Shown here: positions 27,323 to 36,400 of the stretch, in pieces
How positions within the stretch are numbered: the first letter of the stretch is position 1
Layout: each line of letters begins with the position of its first letter
Assembly: GCA_965200945.1 (NCBI GenBank)
Contig: OZ241749.1
Location: 310,001-374,000 of the forward strand
DNA length: 64,000 bases
Direction: 5' to 3'
Source: JADCRZ01 sp965200945
GTDB lineage: Bacteria; Bacteroidota; Bacteroidia; Chitinophagales; Chitinophagaceae
The notes under the pieces: generated by a model
What the model was told of the DNA's origin: nothing
The model's input: the letters and a program-made list of their open reading frames with translations, nothing else
Database searches by the model: none
Made by a program: the position numbers and the translations under genes

Positions 27323-27339
27323 GAAGAAAATGTTTCTTC
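27323..27339. promoter_or_regulatory. Inverted repeat between divergent protease and phosphatase genes
   Basis: GAAGAAA-ATG-TTTCTTC is a perfect 7-bp inverted repeat with a 3-base centre, in the 204-base divergent intergenic region. It lies 65 bases before the phosphatase ATG. It could be an operator, perhaps for a phosphate-responsive regulator, but the sequence does not match a binding site I know. Short inverted repeats also occur by chance. Confidence 0.25.
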
Positions 27340-27403
27340 GGCTGCGTTTCAGCAAGGCTTTCTATATTTAGGCCCTTAATCCAGATCAACTGAAAATAGT
27401 GTT

Positions 27404-29056
27404 ATGAGAAAGATCTCTGTTTTTGCTTTTGTTTTATTTTCCCTGGTATCCTATTTGTCTGTAGGGCAAAAACCTGTTGCCGGTCTTGCACGTCCGAAAC
27501 TGGTTGTAGGCATCGTGGTAGACCAGATGCGCTGGGATTATATCTACCGCTATTACGACCGCTACCAGGCCAATGGCTTCCGCCGGTTTTTGAGTGAAGG
27601 CTTTACCTGCGAGAACACTTATATCGACTATGTTCCAACGGTAACGGCGATCGGTCATAGTACGGTGTATACCGGTTCCATCCCCGCGATCCATGGCATT
27701 GCTGGAAACGACTTTTTTGATGAAGCTACGGGCAAAAGCATGTACTGTGCGGGCGACAGCACTGTGCAGACGGTCGGCAGCACGTCGGATGCGGGCAAAA
27801 TGTCGCCCCGCAACCTGCTGGTGAGCACCATCACCGACGAACTGAAGCTGGCCACCAATTTCCGTTCAAAAGTGATCGGCATTGCCCTGAAAGACCGTGG
27901 CGGTATCCTTCCTGCCGGCCATACGGCAGATGCTGCCTACTGGTTTGATGACGTGTCGGGAAACTGGATCACGAGCACTTATTACATGAAAGAACTGCCT
28001 GCCTGGCTGGTGCAGTTCAACGGCCGGAAATTGCCGGAGAAATACCTGAAGCAGGACTGGAACACCCTGTACGATATCAGGACCTATGTGCAGAGTGCGA
28101 CGGCCAATGCGAAATACGAAGGCGTGTATGGCAAAGGCGGGCTGAGCAGCTTTCCCATCAAAACATCGGACATGATAAACCCGAAAGACTGGGACATTAT
28201 CCGCAGCACGCCCTATGGCAACACCATCACGCTGGATCTGGCAAAAGCGATCGTGGACAATGAGCAGATGGGTAAGCATGCGGTCACCGATTTTCTTACG
28301 GTCAGCTGCTCTTCCACGGATTATGTAGGTCATAAAATGGGTGTCAACGCCATTGAAACAGAAGACACCTACCTGCGTCTTGACCGCGACCTGGCAGCTT
28401 TCTTCACCTATCTCGATACCAAAGTGGGCAAAGGCAATTACACCGTTTTTCTGACCGCCGACCACGGCGCCGCCCACAATCCGAACTTTCTGACCGATCA
28501 CAATGTGCCTGCGGGTTTCTTTGAAGGCGGCCCGGTGCAACAGGAGCTGAACAGCATGCTCGAGAAAAAATACAACACCAAAAACCTGGTGATCAGTCTC
28601 ACGAATTCGCAGGTGCATATCAACAACAAAGCCATCGCTGCAGGCAGTCTGAATGAAGAAGCCATCCGCAAAGACATCGTGACCCTGCTGCGTACGAAAC
28701 CGCATGTTTCCTTTGTGATAGACAACCTGAATCCGGATGAATCGGGCGCGCCGGAGATCGTGAAAACAAGGGTTAGGAACGGCTTCAATTTCAAACGGTC
28801 GGGCATCATTACGTTTGTGCTCGATCCGGGCTGGTATGCCGGTTCTCCCAAGCCCGGCACCGGCACCACACACGGCTCCTGGAACTCGTACGATGCACAC
28901 ATCCCGCTGCTGTGGATGGGCTGGGGCGTACGGCACGGTGTCACCAACCGCCACACCGGCATGACCGACATCTCTGCCACCCTCGCCGCCCTCCTCCACA
29001 TACAGGAACCCAACGGCTGCGTAGGGCATCCGATAGAGGAGGTGATCAAGAAATGA
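27404..29056 (+). CDS. pafA: PafA-type alkaline phosphatase
   Basis: 550 residues with a signal peptide ending near SVGQ, so periplasmic or outer-surface. It matches the phosphate-irrepressible PafA phosphatases of Bacteroidota (type I phosphodiesterase/nucleotide pyrophosphatase superfamily). Asp40 lies in VVDQMRWD, the nucleophile Thr81 in PTVTAIGHS, and Asn102 in GNDFF. Lys163 and Arg165 in ALKDRGG correspond to PafA Lys162/Arg164, which mark monoesterase activity. Further zinc ligands are in STDYVGHKMG, TADHGAAHNP and TGTTHGSWN. It hydrolyses phosphomonoesters to release phosphate. PafA enzymes are known to be active even when phosphate is plentiful. The stop codon abuts repeat copy B, which begins on the next base. 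Confidence 0.93.
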   Translation: MRKISVFAFVLFSLVSYLSVGQKPVAGLARPKLVVGIVVDQMRWDYIYRYYDRYQANGFRRFLSEGFTCENTYIDYVPTVTAIGHSTVYTGSIPAIHGIAGNDFFDEATGKSMYCAGDSTVQTVGSTSDAGKMSPRNLLVSTITDELKLATNFRSKVIGIALKDRGGILPAGHTADAAYWFDDVSGNWITSTYYMKELPAWLVQFNGRKLPEKYLKQDWNTLYDIRTYVQSATANAKYEGVYGKGGLSSFPIKTSDMINPKDWDIIRSTPYGNTITLDLAKAIVDNEQMGKHAVTDFLTVSCSSTDYVGHKMGVNAIETEDTYLRLDRDLAAFFTYLDTKVGKGNYTVFLTADHGAAHNPNFLTDHNVPAGFFEGGPVQQELNSMLEKKYNTKNLVISLTNSQVHINNKAIAAGSLNEEAIRKDIVTLLRTKPHVSFVIDNLNPDESGAPEIVKTRVRNGFNFKRSGIITFVLDPGWYAGSPKPGTGTTHGSWNSYDAHIPLLWMGWGVRHGVTNRHTGMTDISATLAALLHIQEPNGCVGHPIEEVIKK

Positions 29057-29604
29057 GTCTTCTTTTTTGTGCCCAAAAAAGAAGCAAAAAAGGCTTGGCT
29101 TTTGAAATGGGGCTAAAATTTACTGCATTGCGCGGGCAACGGACATGCTTGAATTCAGCGGTAGTAGGGGTTTGGGCCTTTGCATGGATGGGCAGTGGAA
29201 TAAAGCCGTACGTGTCCGTTGCACCAAATAGCCGCCTGCGGCAGGCCATTTGGTCTCGCTCCATTCCGTAAATTTCTTCACGCCCCATTTCAAAGGCCGG
29301 GGAAGAAAAAAGAGAGAGTAGGAAGAAAGCAATCCGCTACGCGGTAGCTTCTTAAATCCTCTCCTGGGAGGAGTAGGGGTGGGTTAAATCCGCACCCACA
29401 GCAGGTTTGCAGCTCTTACACCTTCAACCACTTTGGTCACCAGCACCCTCAACAAACTTGTCATCCTCGCCAGGCGCAAACACGCCCATGCACTCACAAC
29501 CTCTTGCTGCCTGAGCGGGGATCTAAGCGAGGAATGTATGCTGCCTTTGTGCATTTGTCTGAACCTGAAAAGTGTCTGATTACCTGATCCGCCTGGTAAG
29601 TGAT
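29057..29604. repeat. Long structured intergenic repeat, copy B
   Basis: About 548 bp, the second copy of the element at 4688-5241, in the same orientation and starting directly after the pafA stop. The opening 11-bp hairpin is at 29059-29084. The long outer stem (starting 29097), the GCAACGGACATGC / GTGTCCGTTGC stem (5' arm 29136-29148) and the ACCAAAT.GCC hairpin (one mismatch here) are all kept. It also shares the CCTGGGAGGnGTAGGGGTGG segment, the CCGCACCCA segment, and the terminal CCTGAT-type short repeats. Differences cluster in loops and in the distal half. No transposase or long gene is encoded. 29605-29699 holds nothing I recognise. The leading hairpin may serve as a terminator for pafA. 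Confidence 0.85.
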
Positions 29605-29699
29605 GAGGGGACCAAGGGTCAACTTTTTTCGGGAGGAGACAGGATGGTCGAAAAGCGAAATCCTTCCATTCCGTAATCCCGGTGCAGACCACTTCCCAT

Positions 29700-30491
29700 T
29701 TACAACTCCGCCTTGATCTCCTGCAGGGTGTCGATGAAGGCGCGCTGGGTGCGGATGTCTTTGCGCCAGGCGAGGTCGCGGGCGCAGAGGTCAATCTCTT
29801 TTTTGATGGTGGATCCGGGCTGGCCGTCCTGCTGGCCGAGTACATATACCGTGTCTGAGATGGCTACCGACGTGCCGATGTCGTGCGATACGATGATGAG
29901 CGTTTTCAGTTCATCGGACAGCGATACGTTGATCAGCAGTTCAACCACACGGTCGAGCACCAGGATGTCGAGACCGGAGAACGGCTCATCGAGCAGCAGA
30001 AAATCAGTGCCGTTGAGCATCTGCTGGATGATGCTCGCACGCTGCCGCTGGCCGCCCGACAATTCTTTGGGGTATCGTTTCAGGTGTTCGGTAAGGTTGA
30101 AATCTTCGGCGTACTTCATGATCGCTTCTTTCTCCCGTCCTTTCAGCGCCGGGTTCTTTTTTGCAGCGAGCTCAAGTGAAGTATAGATGGTGCGCCATTC
30201 GAACAGGTAATAATTCTGGAACACCACGCCCATGTCACCGGCCTGCACCGGTTTCTCTTTGTGGATGGTGATGGTGCCCGAAGTGGGTTTGTGCAAACCT
30301 GCCAGGATGCGGAACAGCTGTGTCTTGCCGATACCGCTTCGCCCGATCAGCGAAACAACCTGCCCCTGCTTCACGCCCGGACGCACGATATCCCTGATCT
30401 CGAAATTTATATCGCGGAGAATCTGCTTCTCGCCGTAAAAAAGATTGACGTCTTTCGCCCGGAGAAGCACCTCGTTTTTTGTGTATTCCAT
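29700..30491 (-). CDS. ABC importer ATP-binding protein, NitT/TauT-like
   Basis: 263 residues. Walker A GRSGIGKT is at 50-57, the Q-loop Gln at about 92, signature LSGGQRQRA at 144-152, Walker B FLLLDEP with Asp168/Glu169, and the H-loop in IIVSHD. Overall it is most like the SsuB/TauB/NrtD group. It energises the permease encoded just upstream: the start codon overlaps the permease stop by one base, indicating translational coupling. The third member of the operon is the binding protein fused to OmpA at 31333-33099. The C-terminus has a short extension (about residues 225-263) ending LQEIKAEL with no known domain. Substrate unknown. Confidence 0.9.
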   Translation of the reverse strand: MEYTKNEVLLRAKDVNLFYGEKQILRDINFEIRDIVRPGVKQGQVVSLIGRSGIGKTQLFRILAGLHKPTSGTITIHKEKPVQAGDMGVVFQNYYLFEWRTIYTSLELAAKKNPALKGREKEAIMKYAEDFNLTEHLKRYPKELSGGQRQRASIIQQMLNGTDFLLLDEPFSGLDILVLDRVVELLINVSLSDELKTLIIVSHDIGTSVAISDTVYVLGQQDGQPGSTIKKEIDLCARDLAWRKDIRTQRAFIDTLQEIKAEL

Positions 30492-31270
30492 CAGAGAGGT
30501 TGGGTTTCAAATTTTGAATAAGGTAAGAACCATACTTTGAGAAGCCCGAGAAGATAATCGAACAGGAGGCCAAGCAGAAAGATCACGATCTGGATGGAGA
30601 TCACATTGGTGAGGTCGTTGTACTTGTTAAACTTGATCAGCAGCGTACCGATACCGCCTTCGCTCATGCTCAGCCCTTCCACCAGCGTGATCATCAGCCA
30701 GGAGATGGCGAAGTTCTGCCGCACGATCTCGAACACCTGGTCGGCTTTCCCCACTATGATCACTTCGTACAGGGTTTCCCAGTTGGAATAGCCCAGCGTT
30801 TTACAAAGTTCATACTGCTGCCGTTCGGTGGCAAGGATCACCGAAAGAAAAGAAGTCACAAAGAACGGCACGATGCCGAAGATCAGCAGCGACAGTTTCA
30901 GCTGGCTTCCGTTCTGTGTGAGCAGGGTGAAGATGAAGATAAAACCGGTCAGCGTCAGATACCGGCATTTCACCAGGAACCGGGCGATGGAATTAAAAAA
31001 CGGAAGTACGGACAGATAAGAGAAGATCAGCGTGATGATGATGGAGATCACCATGGCCTTGATCGTAAGCACGATGCTCTGGATGGTATTGTCGAGCAGC
31101 GTTTTTGTTGTGAGCAGCGCCAGCAGCGCTTTAAAGACCTGTAGTGGCCGCGGGATCAGTCCGGTAGAGGTCAGGTGCCAGAAAAGCAGCGCCAGCACCA
31201 TCTGCCCGGTGATCATAATGGTTTTGGAAGACCTTGAGATGTGCCCGAAAGGTCTGAAAATAGATTTCAT
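30491..31270 (-). CDS. ABC importer permease, NitT/TauT-like
   Basis: 259 residues with about six hydrophobic segments and the inner-membrane-component pattern of binding-protein-dependent transporters. The EAA-like coupling loop is seen around YELCKTLGYSNWETLYEVII, contacting the ATPase. It pairs with the ATP-binding protein downstream (one-base overlap) and receives substrate from the OmpA-fused binding protein upstream. The N-terminal cytoplasmic stretch is short. Family relatives import nitrate, taurine, alkanesulfonates or thiamine precursors, but the substrate here is not assignable. A hairpin in the 62-base gap before this gene may reduce its expression relative to the binding protein. 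Confidence 0.9.
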   Translation of the reverse strand: MKSIFRPFGHISRSSKTIMITGQMVLALLFWHLTSTGLIPRPLQVFKALLALLTTKTLLDNTIQSIVLTIKAMVISIIITLIFSYLSVLPFFNSIARFLVKCRYLTLTGFIFIFTLLTQNGSQLKLSLLIFGIVPFFVTSFLSVILATERQQYELCKTLGYSNWETLYEVIIVGKADQVFEIVRQNFAISWLMITLVEGLSMSEGGIGTLLIKFNKYNDLTNVISIQIVIFLLGLLFDYLLGLLKVWFLPYSKFETQPL

Positions 31271-31283
31271 GATGTAAAATTAT

Positions 31284-31315
31284 AAAGGTGGGTGCCCGGT
31301 CAGGCATCCACCTTT
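31284..31315 (-). terminator. Intra-operon hairpin, candidate attenuator
   Basis: On the minus strand AAAGGTGG pairs with CCACCTTT and TGCC pairs with GGCA inside it, giving a 12-pair stem broken by one A-C mismatch. It is followed by ATAATTTT. It lies between the binding-protein gene and the permease gene of one operon. This fits the common arrangement in which a partial terminator keeps binding-protein expression above that of the membrane subunits. Confidence 0.45.
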
Positions 31316-31332
31316 TAAGAGGGTGATGTACA

Positions 31333-33099
31333 TTACTGGCCTAGAACGATCTCTACACGCCTGTTCTTGGCTTTGCCGTCGGCGGTGGAGTTGTCGGCAA
31401 CAGGTTTCTGCGAACCGTATCCTTTGGTTTCGATGCGGGCTTCTTTCAGGCCTTTTTTCAGCATGTAATCACGCACCGAATTGGCCCTTTGTTCCGAAAG
31501 CGGAATGTTCACCTGGTCTGATCCGCTGTTGTCGGTATGCCCGTAGATACCCAGTTTCAATCCTTCGGCTACAACTGCCGATTCAAAGATCTCGTCGAGC
31601 ATTTTGTATGAAGAAGTTTTGATCACGGAAGAGTTTGTTTCAAACTCGATCGAGTATGATTTCGATGACACTTCCGTAGTTATCTCGCTGGCGTATTTCG
31701 ACTGTATCTCTTTACCCGCCAGCAGTTCAGGGTGATTGGAGATCACGCTGTTCAGGAACGATTTGTCCACCGCCTTGTCGTACGGCACGAAGGTCGACAT
31801 GATGCTGGGATACATCTTCACCATCAGGTTACCGAAGGTATTGTATACCGCCTTGTAACGGTCTACCTTGTCGTTGCCCAGTCCGTAGGTGTTGGCCATA
31901 TCGTTCAGGTTGAACACCGTTGAACCACCGAGGTTCACTTTCATACCCTGGATGTCTTTTTCTTCCGACCCGTTGTAATATTTGAGCCAGTAGTTTGCAT
32001 CCTGTTCCTTGTACACGTCGTAGCTCACTTTGGCCGCGAACTCTTTTGCTTCGTTGAACGAACGGACCTGGTCGCCGGCCTGTGCAAGCGCGATGATCAT
32101 ATTCTCCACATCGGTTCTGTGGTCGTATGCCCATTTTTTGATAGCGATGGTCTGGTTGGGCATCTGCGAAGCATACTGCCGTGTATTGGCGATGGTTACG
32201 AGTCCGCCTTTTTTCTGGGCCACGTTCACGTCACCCGGCGTCCAGGTGGCAACACCGTCAACAGCCACGGTGGTGTCTTTGCCGGTCGTTTTGCCGTTGA
32301 GCACGATCTTCCTGTTTTCGGTGTATCCCGTGATGTACTTGTTCGGCGCATCCAGAAAATCGCTGGCTGCGATGATGTTCACGGCTTCCGGATCGTAGGT
32401 CGTTTCATCGGGGTTCACCTTGATGCCGTTGTCGCCGGCCCATTTGATGAGTATGTTGATATCACCATCGCGAAGCACACCGGCCACGCATTTGCCGATG
32501 GCGTTTTTAGGATCCTGTTTCCAGGCGGGCGGTCCCATGATCTGGTCTTCACCATACGATTTACCGTGCGCGATGGGAAGGATGATGGGCTGGTATTCGG
32601 GCCCGAGCGACTCAAGCGATTTCGCGAGAGACGTCATGAAGGCGGGCATGCCGTCACCCATAAACGTAACGAACACGGCGGGTGCGTTTGGATTGTTTTT
32701 ATAATCCTGTCCGAACTTCACAAGGTCGGCCATCTGTTTGTTACAGTCGTCCTGGCGGATATAGGTGACGTCGAGTTTGGCCTGGTCGAACAGGGAATTT
32801 TTGGTGGTTCTAACGCCGCCGTTTGCGTACATGCCCGAGAACTGGCTGTTCCATGCCATGCGTTCCCAGGTGATCTGCGTACCGCCGTTCACGGCTTCTG
32901 CGGAAGAAGGCAAAGCCAGTTTGGATGCGTTGCCGGACAAGGAAGCTTCCGGTGCGTCGGGCAAAGCAACTTTGCCGACCTCTATCGATTGAGCTGCTTC
33001 TTTGGGACGAGCCTGATACCATTTAACCGCCAGAACAAGTACAGCTACTATAACTGCAATGATCAGGATTTTTCCGGCCGGTTTTATTTTAACTGCCAT
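31333..33099 (-). CDS. ABC substrate-binding protein fused to OmpA peptidoglycan-binding domain
   Basis: 588 residues. Residues 8-28 form one membrane segment (KILIIAVIVAVLVLAVKW) without a lipobox, so the protein is anchored in the inner membrane with the rest in the periplasm. After a linker, residues about 75-440 look like a NitT/TauT (NMT1/THI5-like) binding protein: ITWERMAWNSQFSGMYANGG and LFDQAKLDVTYIRQDD. Residues 481-588 are a full OmpA-C domain with GHTDNSG, LSEQRANSVRDYM, GYGSQKPVA and NRRVEI; the peptidoglycan-binding Asp523 and Arg580/581 are kept. It is the first gene of an operon with the permease and ATPase. The fusion suggests a binding protein fixed between inner membrane and cell wall. 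Substrate unknown. Confidence 0.85.
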   Translation of the reverse strand: MAVKIKPAGKILIIAVIVAVLVLAVKWYQARPKEAAQSIEVGKVALPDAPEASLSGNASKLALPSSAEAVNGGTQITWERMAWNSQFSGMYANGGVRTTKNSLFDQAKLDVTYIRQDDCNKQMADLVKFGQDYKNNPNAPAVFVTFMGDGMPAFMTSLAKSLESLGPEYQPIILPIAHGKSYGEDQIMGPPAWKQDPKNAIGKCVAGVLRDGDINILIKWAGDNGIKVNPDETTYDPEAVNIIAASDFLDAPNKYITGYTENRKIVLNGKTTGKDTTVAVDGVATWTPGDVNVAQKKGGLVTIANTRQYASQMPNQTIAIKKWAYDHRTDVENMIIALAQAGDQVRSFNEAKEFAAKVSYDVYKEQDANYWLKYYNGSEEKDIQGMKVNLGGSTVFNLNDMANTYGLGNDKVDRYKAVYNTFGNLMVKMYPSIMSTFVPYDKAVDKSFLNSVISNHPELLAGKEIQSKYASEITTEVSSKSYSIEFETNSSVIKTSSYKMLDEIFESAVVAEGLKLGIYGHTDNSGSDQVNIPLSEQRANSVRDYMLKKGLKEARIETKGYGSQKPVADNSTADGKAKNRRVEIVLGQ

Positions 33100-33202
33100 T
33101 TGTTTGTTGTGTTTTTGTTGGGGTTAGATTGCTCCGGAGTTGATGGGGGAACATCGTGAAAGTTAAGTTGGCGTGAGCGTATGGTCTAAATTTTATGTAA
33201 AG

Positions 33203-33220
33203 TTATAATTGAAATTATAA
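33203..33220. promoter_or_regulatory. AT-rich palindrome in divergent promoter region
   Basis: TTATAATT-GA-AATTATAA is a perfect 8-bp inverted repeat about 105 bases upstream of the OmpA-fused binding-protein ATG. The region 33180-33330 is strikingly AT-rich for this genome and separates divergent genes, so regulatory function is plausible. Which regulator binds is unknown. Confidence 0.35.
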
Positions 33221-33236
33221 GAAAATAAAAATCTTT

Positions 33237-33255
33237 ATTGCACCAATCGTGCAAT
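33237..33255. promoter_or_regulatory. 19-bp palindrome, candidate operator
   Basis: ATTGCAC-CAATC-GTGCAAT is a perfect 7-bp inverted repeat with a 5-base spacer, in the middle of the 324-base divergent gap between the ABC operon and the helicase gene. Its size and spacing fit a dimeric helix-turn-helix repressor. No regulator gene is adjacent. Confidence 0.4.
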
Positions 33256-33423
33256 TTTACTCAATTTTCAGTGTAATAATTGGTCGGAATAAATGGAAAA
33301 CAGTATCAGAAAATCAGAAAAAAAGCAGAAATTTTTTACCGGGCGGAAAAGGGATCGATGTCTATTCCGCAAGGGTTGGTTGGCTGATCCGGCTTTTTGC
33401 AATCCTTAGATCTACAATCGGTT

Positions 33424-36400
33424 ATGTCGAAATTTTTTGGAAAGACGTGGTGGGGTCAGCAATGGCTGAACTCACTCTCGAACATTGATTACAGCAACCG
33501 GCTGCCGCGCGGCAGTACGTATGCGCGAAACGGCTCCGTGGAAAAAATTTCCATAGAAGGCAATACCATAACGGCCACCGTAAAGGGAAGCAGGCCCAGT
33601 CCTTATAAGGTTGTAATCATCATTCCGCCTTTTTTTGAACGCGAAAGAAAGCAGCTGATCAAGGCCGTTGCAGAAAGGCCCGTCATCATCTCCAAGCTGC
33701 TCAACCGCGAACTGGATCCGGAGATACTCGACATAGCTGAACGCAAGGGCCTGCGCGTGTTTCCGCGCCAATGGACCGACCTGAAGATGCAATGCGATTG
33801 TCCGGACTGGGCCACACCCTGCAAGCACCTGGCCGCGATCATTTACAAGGTCAGTTCCGAGATCGACAACAATCCTTTTCTCGTTTTCGAGCTGCACAAT
33901 GTAGACCTTGTAAAAGAGCTGGAGAAAGAAAACATACATATCCAACAGGCGAAAGATGGCGGTGTTCCGCTTTACCGCACCGAGCTCGAAGGTGGTAAGA
34001 AACAGCCTGCCCGCAACAAGACTGCTGTTGCTCCGCTGCCCGACACTGCCAAAGTGGGGGCGGGTTTTCAATCCCTCAATTTTTCCATACTAACGCCCCT
34101 CACCGACCCGCTCATTCAACTGCTCGGTGATGCACCGGTGTTCTATACCGGAAACGGTAACTTCCGGGAGAAGTATGCCGCATCCCTCCAAAAGGCGGTC
34201 CGCAATGCGCAAAAGATCATTGCGGGAAAAGCTTCCCTCGCCGAGTGGGTAAGCGATCTGAAAACGGAGGGGCTTCCTGGCAAACAACGCGAACCTAGGG
34301 GAGTTTGGGGTATCGGCCATCATACGGTTCCCTCGATCACGATCGATGCAGATTCCCTGGTAAAAGTGAAGATGGGCGAGGAACAGCAGGAAGGGGCGAT
34401 GGAACAACTGCTTGCGGCTTTATGGCAGATCCCGCCGGCACAGCTGCCCGACTACCAGCCATCAGTAGCTGCACTTCGCACCGTGCTTTTGCTGAACATC
34501 AATCTGCTTGCCAACGGAGCGGTGGTGCCGCAGATCCTGAAACTGGATGAGGGGGGCTTTGTGATCCGCTGGCTTCCGGCCCTGCTCAGTGAAAAAGTAC
34601 AGGGTCTGACAGACAGGCTGGTGGCCCTGCTGCCAGCCGGTTTGTTGCTCTTGCCCGATGGGAAGCCGGTCATGCATCAGCCGGTGGTAAACCTGCTTTC
34701 GGTAGTGCTCACCGAACTGGTGTGCCGGCTTTCCGATGCACCGAAGGATGATCTGTTCCTTGACCTGTTCTTCCGGTGCAAGCGGGTCAGGTTCAACCAG
34801 CCTGCACAGGAAGCGCTGCCCGGAAGCATCCATGCCTGGCTACAGCGGTACTATCTCACCCAGGGCCGCTACCGCCCTTCGATCATCGTGGAAGAGCAGG
34901 ACAACGAAGCGTTTCAGGTCACCATCCACATCGAAGACCGCGACCAGCCGCTGGAAAAGCCTGTGCCGCTGAGGGACGTAACCAACCAGAAAAAGTACGA
35001 AAAACTGCGTTTTGACATCCTTCAGTCTGTGGCGCAGCTCAGCAATTTCATACCGGGCCTCGACCAGTACATCAATTCTCCCAAAGAGCATACGCTGACT
35101 ATGAACCGGCGCGCCTTCGCGCCTTTTCTGATCAATGCCATACCGGCCATCCGGTTGTTGAACATCCACATCCTCTTGCCGAAATCGCTTCAGGACATCC
35201 TGCGGCCGCAGCCCACCATTCACCTGAAAAAAGCTTCCCAGCCAGGACTGGGCCTTGTTCGGCTGACCGACCTGCTCGATTTTGAATGGCAGGTGGCCGT
35301 GGGTGATGAAGTGATCAGTGAAGCGGAGTTCAGGCGGCTGCTGCAGAACAGTGAAGGCCTCATCCGGTACAAATCCGATTATATCTATGTGTCGCCCGGC
35401 GACCTCGAAAAGCTGCACAAGCACTTTTCCGGGGCCAGGGAGCTGTCGGCCTTCGAGATGCTCCGGGCTGCCCTGAGCAATGAATATTATGGGGCAACCC
35501 TTTCAAGAAGCGAGGAGGTAACAGCGCTGATCCATCAGCTTACAGAACAAACAGAGACCCCGTTGCCGGCAGGCCTGCGCGCGCAGCTGCGGCCTTACCA
35601 GCACCGGGGCTTTTCCTGGATGTACCGCAACACCCGCATCGGTTTTGGAAGCGTGATCGCCGACGACATGGGCCTGGGTAAAACCCTTCAGGTGATCACC
35701 ACCCTGCTAACATATAAACAGGAAGGCCTGCTCGATACCGAGAAAGCGCTGGTGGTTTGTCCGACCGGCCTCCTGAGCAACTGGCAGTCCGAATTCGAAA
35801 AGTTTTCCCCTTCACTCCGGTTCCGCGTTTACCACGGACCAGGCAGAAAGCTGGAAGAGGATTTCGATGTGCTGCTGACCTCGTACGGCGTGGTGAGAAG
35901 CGATTCGGCCAAACTGAGAAAAGTGAAGTGGCATGCGATGGTGATCGACGAGGCGCAAAACATAAAGAACTATGAAGCGGAACAAAGCAAAGCGGTCAAA
36001 AGCATACCTGCAGGCACTTTCATAGCCATGAGCGGCACGCCGGTCGAGAACCGGCTCAGCGAACTGTGGAGTATCATGGATTTCTGCAACCGCGGATTTC
36101 TGGGTACCCTTTCCGAGTTCAGACAGACTTATTCGAACCCTATCCAGAACCAGCATGATGAACAGACTGCGGCCAAACTCAGGATGATCACCGCACCTTT
36201 CCTGATGCGACGCCTCAAGAGCGACAAAACGATCATCGATGACCTGCCCGACAAGATCGAGATCGACTGTTTCACCCACCTCACAAAGCAACAGGCAAGC
36301 CTGTACGAAAAAGTGGTGCAGAAAGCGCTGCAGGAGATCGAGGACATCAAGCCCGTGAACCAGCGTTCGCTTTTTGAACGGCAGGGACTGGTACTGCAGA

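Noticed and set aside
27866..29029. A 387-codon minus-strand frame opposite pafA
   Set aside because: pafA carries all active-site residues on the plus strand; the opposite frame has no motif.
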